From Trema orientale (taxonomy: Eukaryota; Streptophyta; Magnoliopsida; Rosales; Cannabaceae), in NCBI GenBank assembly GCA_002914845.1, contig JXTC01000244.1, positions 149,884 to 213,883 of the forward strand: a stretch of DNA of 64,000 nt. The letters run 5' to 3'. Under the pieces are notes generated by a model. The model searched no databases. It saw only the letters and a program-made list of their open reading frames with translations, and was not told where the DNA came from. The translations under genes were made by a program, and so were the position numbers. The first letter of the stretch is position 1; every line of letters starts with the position of its first letter. Of the stretch, positions 48,317 to 60,842 are shown piece by piece.

Positions 48317-48690
48317 TTTTGGTATGTGACACTATTGTAGATTGTCACATAAGTTTGAAAATTGTATTGTAAAGGAGTCACAAAATTGGGTTCATTCTAT
48401 ATGATTTTGTCTTGTAGCATACCGTGGCTTGTAGATTATTGTTTCCAACTTCTTTTATGATTGACTCAATTATGATATTGATTATTACATTTTTTTTTTG
48501 AAAGATACTTTTGGTATGTCACACATTGTAGATTGTCACATAAGTTTGAAAATTATAAAAGTGAAAGAGTCACCAAATGTGGTCATTCTCTATGATTTGT
48601 CATGTTGCAAACTGTGGCTTGTAGATTATGGTTTCTAACTTACTTTGTCATTCACTCAACTATGATACTGATTATCTCATTAAAAAACAT
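48317..48690. repeat. Two-copy direct tandem repeat, unit about 190 bp
   Basis: Unit 1 (from 48317) and unit 2 (from 48509) share TTTTGGTATG, then GTAGATTGTCACATAAGTTT, GTGGCTTGTAGATTAT and ACTCAA.TATGATA in the same order. The copies are diverged, so the duplication is not recent. No coding meaning. Confidence 0.85.
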
Positions 48691-49495
48691 ATGATATTTG
48701 ATTATTACTTTGGAGAAATTTAATCTCCTTGGGCATTATGATATATTTCTTTCTACTCTTTATAACATTTTTCAAAGGAAAAAATTGTTTCATATTTCAT
48801 CTTTTAGGCTAAAGACTTCCACTTTTCAAACCTTTGCTGATGTTGGTCAAGGATACTCGGTTGATTGGGTTCTTTTAGATTGGTAGAAAATGTAGGAAGT
48901 CCATTATCTCTTAAATATTTTGTTTAGTCAATATTTAATTTATATATTTCTCTCTTAATTAAAATTTTAATCCTTGATACACTTTACTAGCAACTTCTGG
49001 AATAAGGGCAATTAGCTTAACAGCTTATGACTCTTGTCTAGAAAACTTCTGGTTTAAACAGTTGCATATATTCGGAATAAGTAGTCATTTTGCCCTTTCA
49101 GTTTTGTGTTTGCCCTCTTATTTTTTTACTTTTTATTCAGTTGTCACCTAAATGTTAAAATAGTTCTTCCTTTGACTCACACTTTTAACTCTGTACTCAA
49201 TTACCCCCTAAATAGAAATATAGTTCCTCTTTTTCCCTCGGTACTAACATCTTTAGAAGACCATCAATGCGTAAAGGCCAAAATGGTCTTTTTATCTTTT
49301 AAATAGTTAAATAATTGCCTTTACTAGTTCTTTTTTTTTTTTTTTGAAAAAAAATATTCAGAATTTACAAATTACTATTGTTTGTGGTTAAATAAATGAA
49401 AGAGATGTAGGATAACATTTTTTTTACATGGTTAAATTCAAAAAAATAAAAATAAAAGAGGCTTGAAATAGAAATTTTGTTCTTATTCATTGGTG
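48691..49495. other. Intergenic, no gene seen
   Basis: AT-rich, with only chance frames. Confidence 0.55.
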
Positions 49496-49503
49496 GGTGT
49501 CAT

Positions 49504-50314
49504 TAGAGATGCAACAATGGGCCGCCCGACTCATTTTAGGTAGGCCTATCACAGACCGGCCCTACCCAGCCTATTGTTTTCGTAGACCGTGTTGGCCTAC
49601 CAAAAAAAAGGATAGCCTAGCCCATCCCATGGGCTACACTATATGTGGGTTGGACTAGCCCATAACAGCCCATCATGGGCCAACCCATTCAAGTCCATCA
49701 TGGGCCGACCCATTCAAGCCTACCATGGGCCGGCCCATTCTACTTTAAAAAAAATATATTTTGTTTAACTTTAAAATTATTTTTTTATGAAATCCTAAAT
49801 AATTTACATACAATTACAAATTAATTTAAGTGTTTATTAATATAAACAATAAAAAAATATTTAATAATATTAAAAAAACTAATATAGATAGAATTAAATA
49901 ACTATGTAAACTATTAACAAAAATTTTATTTATGACTTTTTTTTTAAATACCTTATAAGTCAAATTCAGTGAAATAATACAAAATCTTAATTTAGAAAGG
50001 CAAAAATAGTATAAAATGTTTAAAATTATACAGAACAAAATTAAACAAAATAAAAGAACAAAGAAAATATAAAAATAAAAGGAGAATGGGCCAAAATAGG
50101 CCGGTCTACCTAGGCCCAAGCTTAGCCCATCCTATGAATTTTGGTAGGCTGAGCCTGGCCAGTCTGAGGACCACATTATCATTGCCCAGCCTAGCCCATC
50201 TCACAAATAGTAAACGGATTGGGCCTGCCCATCTACAGTATCAGGATGGGTCGGCCCGTCCTAATACTGTAGCAGGACGGGCCTGGGCTGGCCCATCCCA
50301 GAGTTGCATCTCTA
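49504..50314. mobile_element. hAT-type element (811 bp), TAGAGATGCAAC family
   Basis: The ends TAGAGATGCAAC and GTTGCATCTCTA are perfect 12-bp inverted repeats, flanked by a perfect 8-bp duplication GGTGTCAT (49496-49503 and 50315-50322). Both subterminal regions are rich in GGCCCAT/ATGGGCC words and the middle is AT-rich. No transposase is present. Confidence 0.92.
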
Positions 50315-50322
50315 GGTGTCAT

Positions 50323-51260
50323 GAAATATTTTGAGAGATCGTGTAAAAAAAAAGTGCTTAATTTCATGTCCAAAATGAGCACCATATTATATACTAGAAC
50401 TGCAACCAAAAATTACATCTAGTGCATTACATACACCAAGCTATGAGTCTAAAAACAAAAAAAAAAAAAATTTTTAAGCTTTCCAATTATTGAAGGTCTT
50501 CTAACGGTAAAAAGATAATTCAGGCCTTACCAATCAATAGTCCTCTAATAATGTTAGTGTTGGGGGATAAAAAAAAAATATTTTTGCCATTTAGAGGGCT
50601 ATTAAGTACAAAGCCAAAAGTTTGGAGCAAACAAAAATAAGAGGATAAAATTACTGATTGTTCTATGAGATGAGAAATAATTATTTTTGGAAAAACTAAC
50701 AAAATTGTTGTTTATTACTTTAGTTGGAGACAAAACTGAAGTCTGAAGGCTTTCAATCGACTCTTTGTATCGTGAAATCTGAAAGAACGGGTAATTCAAG
50801 CATTTTCACAATATGGGCAAGAATTTTTTTTTCTTTTTTTTACGTGAACATAAAATGATGTCTATCGTAAAATCATACCTAGTAGAGAAAATGGCAAGAG
50901 TTTGTCTATAACAAAATGACGCATGGTAAATACTTCTTTTTGTCCTTCCAAAAAAAGGAAAAAAAAAAAACTTCTTTTTGCATAACGGTGGTCTAAATAT
51001 TCGAGAGGGCAATTATAGCTTGCCAGAATGGAGGAGTTATTTGCCAAAAAGAATTGAAATGAAGTGGAAAAGGATATTATTCGAGTTTGAATGCTTTAAA
51101 CTTATGTACCGTCACTATTGAGGTGCAATATCCTGATGTTTGAGAAATTAATATTACAGTTTACCACTAATTTTCTTTTTTTGAATTCACCATTCACTAG
51201 TTGCATATGGATATATATATATATATATATATATGAACTCCATAATGACCAGTTTGATCC
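50323..51260. other. Intergenic, no gene seen
   Basis: AT-rich, with an (AT)n run near 51,210-51,233. No supported gene. Confidence 0.55.
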
Positions 51261-51265
51261 GTTTG

Positions 51266-51642
51266 TGATAGAACTCGTGCCACACCTCCCATCCGCTTCA
51301 CATATGTGAGGCAAGGCAAGTGATGAGCTGGATAATCTGGGTCAAGTGAGTCAGCTGCAAGGGGTGTGTTTGGAGTCAATAAGAGGCAGTTGAGCTGTAA
51401 AGGAAGGGTTGACATTCTAGTGGGTAGCAGAATTAAGTTGGTTACGGGAGGGGCTGTTGGTTGGGAATATGAAGGGGTGTTGAGAGGGGAGAGACAAGGG
51501 AAGCAGAGAATCAAGTTGTAACAGAGCGTCAGCTCCGGGAGAGAACCAGGCTCTCTCGAATTCCTGGGTATTGACACTGTAATTGAGCTTCGGCTCCAGC
51601 TATCAATAAACTTTCCTTTCTACCATCAACCGGGTTATATCA
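51266..51642 (+). mobile_element. Solo LTR (377 bp)
   Basis: It starts TGATAGAACTC and ends GGTTATATCA, with terminal TGATA/TATCA inverted repeats and a perfect 5-bp duplication GTTTG on each side (51261-51265 and 51643-51647). Near the right end, CAATAAACTTTCCTTTCTAC looks like a retrotransposon polyadenylation region, which favours the plus orientation. No internal domain adjoins, so it is a solo LTR of an unassigned LTR retrotransposon. Confidence 0.82.
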
Positions 51643-51647
51643 GTTTG

Positions 51648-53005
51648 TTTCATGGACCTCAACAAGCGGGCTTATGTCACTGTTAAAGATTAAACGTACC
51701 TAATTCTTTGCTACCAAGAGTAATAAAGAAAACAAAAAACAAGCAAAACATACGCGAGATTTACAGTGGCTTACTCTGAATGTAACAGCTGGGTCCATTT
51801 TTCGTAGCATGCATTTTTACTGCGATGAAGTAGAATTACAAAAAAAAAAAAAAAGGAAAAAAAAAATCACAATCTCACTCATTTTGGCTTTCTAAGACTG
51901 CGATTCTATATATTCTCACTTTCCCAAACTCGTCACCCTAACATCTAGAGAACCAAAAAAAAAAAAAAAATCAACCGAATTGTGTAGGATACCAAAATTA
52001 CTCCTTACTAATATGCCTTAACTAGTAAAATTTTCTTATTGGGCTCTGCCCCTCGCTTCTTGGGAAAGGGGTTTGCCCCCCCCTTCCGACCCCACGTTGA
52101 GCTTACCGCAAAGGTTTACGCATGATGCTTCGTCTTGGGCGATCACATGATCGATCATTCGTACCACACGTGCCATTACCACGCCTCAGTTGCACATATA
52201 TAGCTTCAGGTCCAAAAACATAATGTTATCCATCCAGCCATGCCTGGCTTTTTTTAATTCAACCAAAGCTCTACCCAATCGTTTGAAAAGACCCTCTTGT
52301 TATGTTATTTGGGTGATATTCAGCATTTATCTCTTTTTCACTCAAATCAGTTCAACCAAAGCTATTTTCAATTCCTCACTTTCTCGATCCAAATCTTGTT
52401 GAGAATCTCTCTTTCCTCTAGGGGGAGTTCATTCAGTAGTTTACAGGAAAGTACACGGTTTCATGTTCCACAAAAGTTCCGAACCAATAAAAACATGGGG
52501 TAACATGGTTACATATTACTATAAATTTTAAGAATACCACATTATTTTACATGACAATTTTAATGATAATCTAAAGCCAATACTAAGAAAGAGAAAGTAC
52601 CCTGCTAATTGATGCCCACCACAACCAACTGGGATTCATTCCCTTTAAGAGACTTCAAGAGAAATCACTGACCAAGAACAGTAAGTTTCTAAATCAGGTC
52701 AACAAATTATATATATATATATATATATATAACTCACTGACACTTCAAGATTCAAGTAACTTCTACCAAATGCAAATAAGCAACTGACCATTGGGAACAA
52801 TACTCGGATATGGTGTATCCTATTAGGCACAAGAAGTTGCCCATATGTCAGCTCTTTCTCAAGAGCTATCGAAACATCGACAATAGGTCCAACTAACTTC
52901 TACACAATCAAACCCAAGGATAATTCACGTCATGTACAAACCTGATTGTGTAATACCACTCAAATATACATCAGGAAAGAACTTTTTGGTTGGGGTAGAA
53001 GATGT
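51648..53005. other. Intergenic and 3' UTR of the membrane protein gene
   Basis: A GC-rich patch at about 52,040-52,140 with C runs resembles no gene I know. An (AT)n run lies near 52,708-52,732. The part just below 53,006 is presumably the 3' UTR of the minus-strand gene. Confidence 0.45.
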
Positions 53006-56000
53006 CTATGCAGCCTTGTCTGGATCTCCTCCAGCAGCTCTGGCGTCGAACTGTTTAGTATACACACGATGTCTTCGCTCCCTTGCATAGATAACCCAGA
53101 AGATCAATGAGAGCATTACTGCTGCAGAAACCATAACCAACCCGATGTAGATCCACTGGCTATGTCTTCGCAGGCCGGGACAGTAAGTTTTGCTGATGTC
53201 TGTGAACGTTTCCCTAACAAAAGTACAGTCCTGCAGATCAACCAAGAATGGACCATAACGGTACAAACCATAACTCACATTCACCGCAGCTTCCATTTGG
53301 CTGTAGAAGGTGGGAGTCAACCGACCAGTTGTGGCACAAATACCAGCTGAGTTGACCTCACAGACATAATTCTTCCAAACCTGCTCGAAACCAAAATGAA
53401 AATTTTATTTCTAACATCCACTAAGCTTTGTAAGGGAAAGAGAAAGGTAAAGGGACAATATGAAAATGGTTGAGTGACAGACATTGATTAGTGAGTCTAG
53501 AAAAACTGAAAACAAGTTCCCAATTCGTTTCACTCTAAATGGGAAATAAATATGAGAACTCTGCCATGAGCCAGAAAATGAGAATTTTGCAAACTAATCT
53601 AACAGGATCAAGCATTCCACGAATATTTTAGGACATGTCTCATTTAAATATTTAATATCTTTCAATTTATATTACCTGTGTAGCATTATGCAGTTCCACT
53701 TCACCAGCTTCACATTGCCGCTTACTGAGATTAGAATTAAATGGGTTGCAGAGAGCAGGCAAAGGCGGACCAGACTGGTTGAAATATAGCGGTGATCCAT
53801 TAGGGGGAATATTAAGATTTGCAACATTGTTGATGACTTTATTAACTACATTGACAAGTTGGTAGGTGACATCCCTGCTCCGTAACAAGGTTTCTTGGGC
53901 CGTAGCATTGTCCACACATGGAAGAATGTCGTCTAAAGCTGTATGGGCGGTAGGGTTCTGGACCCACTCATCCATTGAAACACATGTATCTGCAACCACA
54001 CTAATGAACATAGGAAAAGAAAATGAGAAATTTACAGATTAAGCATGCATGCTTTTACATGTTGCCAACGCTGAAATTTGGCTATGCTTCAATTAGATAT
54101 GTGCAGTGACAGGATGCTCACATCAAACTAAAAGTTGCAACAAAAATCACAATCGTGTTTTCAATGTACACAGGTTAAGGATCAAAGTTAGCCAAAGACT
54201 ATTATTTACCGAGTCCATCAAACATTTCTGGGATAGATGTTTGATTTTTATCCAAACCTTCAAATACTTGGTACTAGTTAGCTGCAATTGAGTCTTAGAA
54301 CGATCAACTCATAATTGATCCTTTGATTGTCGTTTTGCTCATTACATTGCAATGCACAATGATCCTTTGGGATTTCATTTGTCAAAATTCAACAACTGAA
54401 GATGTGGCGGTTCCTTGAAGATTTAGCACATTTCATTGTTATTTTGCTAATGAAAAATTAAAAACATCATTTTGCCATTCGCCAATGACCTCATAACCAC
54501 ACAGAACTTACTTGTGAAGGAGAAGAAATACACCACACAAAATGAAGGTTCCCGTTACAAGAATCCACCCAACCACCACCAAGCTGCAATCATTAATTAC
54601 TTTGTTTACTGGATAGTATACAACTAAGACATAACTGTAAAAAATCTTTGACACGTAGTAGGAAGTATCAGGAACAGGTAAAGAGCAAAAAAGTTAATTA
54701 CTTACATGTATACAAGCGCTTGCAAACCAAAAACCGAGAACACTGCAAGAATCAGTAGCAATGACATGAATAAATTTAAATTAATGCAAAGAGGTGAACC
54801 TTCCTACTTATAATTGAATAAATTCAGACTTACAAAATCCAAGAAATGCCAAAAAGAGCATAACAGCGGCAACAATAATGAGAGCCAGTCTCCTGCAGCA
54901 CAGGGCATCGCAAAAGACAAATGTTATGTAATTCCATTGTAAGCATCGGTTCAGGTTCTTATGGTAGCTAGACATGTATATCTTACATGCTATCTAGGCC
55001 ATTTTGTATCTCCTTTGAATTCTCTTCAGTTTTATTAGAAAGAGTGTTTGCAGAAGAACTGATCTTTGTTTGAATTTGATCGATGTTGTTCTGGACGTCG
55101 GTTGGCAGAAACACTGCATCAACTCCGATCCGCTTGGCTGCAGCAAGATAATCTGACACATTCCTGAGGTTTTCAACAGTTACATCTGCCTGATGTACTA
55201 CATAATCCAGCGTGTTTGTTGTACTGTCATGAAGCTTTCCTTGACCGGTATACAGCACTATGCACCCTACGCTGAAATATCCAAATAAAAACATTTGAAA
55301 GAATCAAATCAGTAACCTGAACCAACCATAGACAGCCATGTGCAAGTGTTTCGGAAATCTTTGAATGGATAGAAAGAGAGAGAGAGATGTACATTGCAGC
55401 AATGGTAAACAGAATGAGCAGGATCAGAGAGAGAGCATAGGCTGTCCGAGAGTAGCCATAAGGCTCTCTAGCACAACAACAGTAACACAGGCAGATTAGG
55501 GATAAAGAAAGTCCGAATACCACGAACCAGATACCGGCAATGACAAAGAAGGGGGCGGCAGTGAAACCAACGGACTGCATCACAAAATGGGAGTCTATAT
55601 GAACAATGATTCTAAGTCTTTAAAACACGATCTACCAGTCTGAGCAAACAACATTAAAGCATGTAATATGGAAGAAAAGAAGTCACAAGCAACGATATAA
55701 TGGGATGACTCAATAAAATAACCTCTTGACAAATCAAACAATAAAGTCACTAAATCAACCCCTTTGTTGACAAGTGATTCAATCTAGATCCTTACAAATT
55801 CACGGGCTCACAACAAAATATGAATCCAGAGAGGTCAAAGCCCATTCTTAATACTTGGTACTGATACTGATACTGATACCCCATAAGTTGTAATCCACCA
55901 GAAAACATAAGAAAAATATCATCATAAAAGCCACAAATTCACAACATAGATAAAGAAAATCTGCATAAAAACTGCACAAGACACAAAACCGTCACCAGAA

Positions 56001-56324
56001 AAAAAAAAAATCCAAACCCAGATGACTTGTATACATTTAAAAAAAAAAAAAAAAAAACTACGCCAAAATCTAAGAGTGACTCACAGCCCAGTAGTGGCTA
56101 TTGCTGATATTCCAGCCTCCATTGTAGCGTGTGAACCCATCAAGCGGGTCTTTTCTCCGGGTTCTCTCCTCAGCCAATATCAGAGACGAGTTTTGGACTG
56201 CTGTGTCCGCGAGGGACCTCCTCCACGTCTCCCATGGCACCAGCCCACCAAGCTCTGCTTTCTCTACACGAACCCCTGTAACTACAAAAACAGAGACCAA
56301 AAAAACGAAGCAAATATAAATCAT
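53006..56324 (-). CDS. Multi-pass membrane protein (524 aa, 8 exons), plant 'plasma membrane fusion protein' family
   Basis: Exons on the minus strand: 56324-56085, 55574-55393, 55271-54987, 54892-54834, 54742-54706, 54583-54512, 54000-53676 and 53380-53006. All introns are GT-AG, and the coding length (1,575 nt with stop) stays in frame. A signal peptide covers about residues 1-22. GFTRYNGGWNISNSHYWA precedes membrane segments near 89-114 (followed by CYCCCAREPYGYSR), 126-148, 239-257, 267-290 and 476-498. Two large loops (149-237 and 291-475) carry N-glycosylation sites and, in the second, several Cys. The C-terminus is short and charged. The sequence resembles Arabidopsis proteins annotated 'transmembrane / plasma membrane fusion protein', whose function is not established. 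Layout of about five segments with large outer loops recalls animal tweety or prominin proteins, a shape comparison only. Confidence 0.92.
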
Positions 56325-56530
56325 TTGCGTAAAAAAATAAGAGAAACCCAGAACGAGAAAGCTCAAAAACAATGGAGAAACCAAAGCCAAAAATTACGAA
56401 CCAGACGAAAAATGAAGAGGGTCGAAGGTTTGAGAGGCACCGAGTGTTGAAGCGAAGGAGAAGAAGAGAAAAACAGAGAGAAAAGGAATGAATCTAAATG
56501 GGTTCGATCTGAGACATAACATAATGGCTT
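56325..56530 (-). promoter_or_regulatory. 5' leader / proximal promoter of the membrane protein gene
   Basis: Upstream of the ATG the minus strand is CT-rich (CTCTCTGTTTTTCTCTTCTT) and a (TC)n run lies at about 56,609-56,632, typical of plant TATA-less or Y-patch promoters. In-frame upstream codons continue to 56390 but begin with TTG. I see no convincing TATA box. Confidence 0.4.
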
Positions 56531-59500
56531 CTTATGGTTTTTGGCTTCGAGTCTGGCTTTTCTATTTAGCTCTGGTTTTTTCAGAGGGAGAAGTGGTTGA
56601 GGAGGGAGAGAGAGAGAGAGAGGGGGAGAGGGGTGTATGTGTGTTATATTTTACTATTTTTATTTTTATTTTTCAAGCAGAGAGATATTTGGCAGAAAAA
56701 AATTTTATGGTTCGAAAGAGACTGACCAAAAAGAGTCGGGCCCTCTTCATACCTTTTCACTATCTTTTGTGACGATAATGCCCCTGCTAGTTATATATTT
56801 TTATTCTTATTTTTATTTTGTGATTTCTTTTTCCTTTTGGTTTAAGTTTTATTTACGATATATCTTTGTGCTTTTGTGTAGATGAAGATTTTTTCGCTTT
56901 ATTTGTTGGGAATATTATGATTGAAGATCAATCATCCATAGTTATAGACTTTTGAGACTTTTTTCCTTCTATATTTCAAGATTCTTTAATGCTTTTGGTA
57001 AGAGAATCATTATCAAAAGCCAAAAAATGAAAAAGCGGGAAAAAAGAGAAGGCATGTTAAAATTCAATATGAAATTTTTGTTTTAACAATTAGTGAGAAA
57101 ATAATTTTTAAGTAATATTGGACTACATTTTATTTTATATATATAGATGGATGTTAATCTTATCGTTCTATCTTTATGAAAACATTTAAGAAAGTAAATT
57201 CACAATGTTTAATGGTGCATTAAGAGTATCGTGGCTCTTTTTTTTTTTTTTTTTTTTTGAGGCAGAGTCTCGTGGCTTTCTACATTCCCACTTTTATTCA
57301 CTTCTCATAGTCACTAAGGGCTATTTTGACAAAATGAGACAGAGACATGTATAGTACGTATTGCCATCTCATTTGCATGAATGGGTTAATAAAAAAATGT
57401 TTCTTTTTTTTCTTTTTTCTTGGGTTTAGGTTCTTTTATTGCAGAGGATAGGTAGAGGGTTGTTCACTGTATGAGGATTAGGTTCGCAACAAAAAAAAGG
57501 CTATATGAAAATGAGAGGCTTAAGAAATGAATGTGTTATTATAACATTTTGCAGTTATGACATCAAAGAAAAATGGTTAAAGGAAACATTTATCCATCTA
57601 ATGGTAACATCATTGTAGACTTTCTGTATTACAGAGCATTCACATTTGGTACCTATGTGAAATGACACTAATTTAGCCCCTGAAAGTTGTGGTGTCACCT
57701 TAAAGAGGGCAACTAATAACTATGTTGCTATCATCTTTCATTTTTCTATTATCTATCTAGCTAATTCATTTCCCAAGAAAACTACTTCAAGTTTATCTAG
57801 TATCAGTGCAATACCATCTCAATAGATATAGGGCCAGTTTGCTGCTTTTGATTCAGCAAAATAGTTGTGACCATTGATTGAATTATGTGTACCAATCACT
57901 TCTGAGAATTTTTATTAAACATTTTTTTTAGGTAGTAATATGAGATAAAGTAAGTTTATCAAATATCACTCATAGAAGAACTTATTTCATAATCAAAATC
58001 AGGGAAGTAATAACAATCCCAAATTGTCCCTTGGACCTTTTTTTTCCGGTTGTTGAGACTTTTTCTTATTAATTTGGATTGTACTATTCACTATGAAAAT
58101 AAAGTTCAAATTATCATTTAAGTAGCATTTAATTGAAAAAAGGATATGCTTCTTAACCTCATGATGTAATTGAAAAAGGAAAAGAAGAAAAAAAACTTTA
58201 AAATCAAGTTTCATTGTTTGTATGTATGTAAAAACAAATGGGAGACAATCCATGTAATAGAGTAAAATTATCATCATACACAAATACAACAACACAACTT
58301 ATCATTTTCAACACATGAATCAATATCATGGCCAAGGGCATAATGGTCAAACCACAAAATTCCAAACCCAAAAACTGAAAAAAAAAATAGAAAGTTGATA
58401 GGACGGTATTTTAGTAAACCTGTGATAAAAAATAGGAGTATTTAAAAAATTAAAAAAAAAAAAAAAGAGTGAGATATAGCCGCGTCTCTATGTTTTCCTT
58501 TCCCTTCTCGACGACCCGAGGAATTGGGGTATCGTGGCGAAAGTGCAAGACGTGTGTGGCTGTCCCACCAAATTTTTAAAAACGTCTCATCACTCTCTCG
58601 GGCTCACCTGTCCATAGCCAATCGTTCTATCATTCTGAAAATTGACACAGCACAACGACACGCTTTTATAAGTCCCATGCTTTTTGGCTTCATTCACGTG
58701 TCAATTGTCTATGGATTGCTTAGAGTTTCAATTTTCGAAGGTTTTTTTTTATTTATATGTATGTTTTTTCATATTTGAAATTTTGGGGTTTCACATGGAT
58801 CTCGTTGTCTTCAAAATAAATTAAACAAAATTTGACACACATTCTTTATACCTTTGTAGTGTCATGATTGCGTGTGTGCATATATTTTTGTAGTGTTAAC
58901 TTATGATTGTGTGTGTGCATATATTTTTATAATTTTTCATTAGTGATTCAGCTTTGAGATTTTTCTTTAAAAAATGAATGATTTCAAAATTGTAAATGAA
59001 AAATTTAGATACCAAGCTATTGAATAGCTAATTTATTATCACAACAGATCTAATTGATGTTGACAAAATGAAAATCACATTAGAATAAGGATCCCATCGT
59101 GTTCTTAATGAAAAATCACATTATCGCTCCTACCCCATTCTCCGACTAAGGCGAGTGGGATGGGAGGAATTTTACGGGGAACCATACCCTACACTTTTTT
59201 TATTTTAAGGAAAAAAAAGAAAAAGAAAAATACCACTACTAATCGAGGTGGGAATCACTCTTCTCGTTTCACCTCGAGGTTTAAGTATGTAACCGCATCC
59301 TTATACTAATTAAAACCCTTGGCCTCGTTGGCAAGGCATCTCAGGGATATGTAATTTGTTTCTCTTTTTATTTATTTATTACTTTTTTATTTTTGAAACC
59401 ATTCCTATTTTAGAGTAAAAAATCTCATTAATTTTTAGCAGAGTGCCAAAGCAATGACTAATGACTGTATTCGTAAGATTCAAATAAATAATTCAAAATT

Positions 59501-59760
59501 TGTACTCTTACTATAAAAATAGTAAGGTATTGTTTTTCTTTCGTTGGAGGTTCCCCAATAAGACATGGGGACCAGTATACACCATTTTCGTCATGCACTA
59601 TGGCATGTTCGATTTAGCCATTTTGGATCATATGATTCATATCTCATAGGTAAAGCAAAATTGTGGCCGTGGTTGACGGACCAAAAGGAAAAATCTTACC
59701 TTATCATGTTTATCATTAATAGCACAATGCCATAATCACTCGCGGTAATGAGAATTGTAA
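56531..59760. other. Intergenic, no gene seen
   Basis: AT-rich with poly-T/A runs. A mixed-composition patch at 58,470-58,720 holds ATTCACGTGTCAAT (G-box-like core) but no convincing gene; the 84-codon frame there is unrecognised. Confidence 0.5.
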
Positions 59761-60016
59761 TATATGGGCACCAATCCAGTAGGTATTTTTTTTTTAACCT
59801 ATGCATAGGTATCAATTTAGCTAATGAAAATTTTTTTTGCACATTTTTTTATATTAAAAAGTAAGAGAGATAAATAACATTAATGATGTACGTCTTTCCA
59901 TGTACATTATTATAGCCGTTGGATTATCATCATCTAATGGTGATCCAACGGCTAAAAAAAATACCTACACACAGGTAAAAAAAAAAAAAAAACTACTGGA
60001 TTGGCAACTATATATA
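59761..60016 (+). mobile_element. Foldback MITE, family A, complete copy
   Basis: The left TATATGGGCACCAATCCAGT and right CTACTGGATTGGCAACTATA are inverted. Inner stems CCTATGCATAGG and CATCTAATGGTGATCCAACG match the copies at 4,639 and 18,357. Length is about 250 bp and it is noncoding. The termini lie in TATA-rich DNA, so the duplication length is unclear. Confidence 0.78.
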
Positions 60017-60020
60017 TATG

Positions 60021-60268
60021 GTATGGGCACCAATTCGTTAATTTTTTTTTAATCTATTTATAAGTATTATTTTGCCTAATTAAAATTCATCACATTTGTC
60101 ATGATAAAGGGTGGAGAGAGAAAATTACTAAATAATATGTATTTATTGTTTGTATTTTTTTTTCCTATTCAAAACATGATAGCTATAAAATAATGATCTA
60201 ACGGCTAAAAAAAATCTATAAATAAGTAAAAAGAAAAAATATCTATTGAATTATGGTCCTATATATAT
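60021..60268 (+). mobile_element. Foldback MITE, family B, complete copy
   Basis: It starts TATGGGCACCAATTCGTTA a few bases after family A ends, and finishes ATTGAATTATGGTCCTATA, an inverted match. The interior AATTAAAATTCATCAC and the GGAGAGAGAAAA block match the copy at 5,111-5,393. Confidence 0.65.
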
Positions 60269-60842
60269 TTATGTATATTTCACGTTAATCCACCTTTTAC
60301 ATACCAAGAATAAAGTGCATATGAGAGTGGGATGAAAAAAAATTTCAATAATAAATGAATAATTATATCTTGTATTACATTTTATTAGATATCAACGATG
60401 GAGCCAATTAAGGCTCAACCTCCCCTCATTTTTTGAAAATTATCTTTTGGACCTCAATTTTATTTGAAAATTTCAGTTTTATCCTTTATTTTTCCCACTG
60501 AATTTATATAATTATAGTTTTTGCCAACTTTTTATAAAAAAAAATTCAATAATGCACCTAATATGACCTAATATTTTTTTTGAATTCTTGAACTTATATT
60601 ATTTTGAAGTACTAAATTTTGTCCATACTTTGAATAATTTTTCTTTAGACTCACTTTAAATGCTCTTTTTAATTCTATATTAGTTTATATTGACTAATGT
60701 GTTTCAAAATTAGCTAAAAATATTTTAGTATGTATCCCTTCTAAAAAAATTTCCCAGCTTCATTAGCATTTTATTTTTAATAATACAAGAAAATTGAATA
60801 AGAACCATGTTTTTTATTGGAAAGGAAATTAGTTTGTTTTAT
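60269..60842. other. Intergenic with a degraded hAT-like fragment
   Basis: ATGGAGCCAATTAAGGCTC near 60,400 and TTTCCCAGCTTCATTAG near 60,755 resemble the ends of the GGAGCC hAT family, with the usual TTTTGAAAATT interior phrases. No duplication is seen. Confidence 0.4.

Noticed and set aside
56325..56390. Longer N-terminus of the membrane protein
   Set aside because: The extended frame begins with TTG. Starting at ATG 56324 gives a standard signal peptide.
58470..58780. 84-codon frame as a gene
   Set aside because: No motif, no clear promoter or splice signals. The local G-box-like core alone is not enough.
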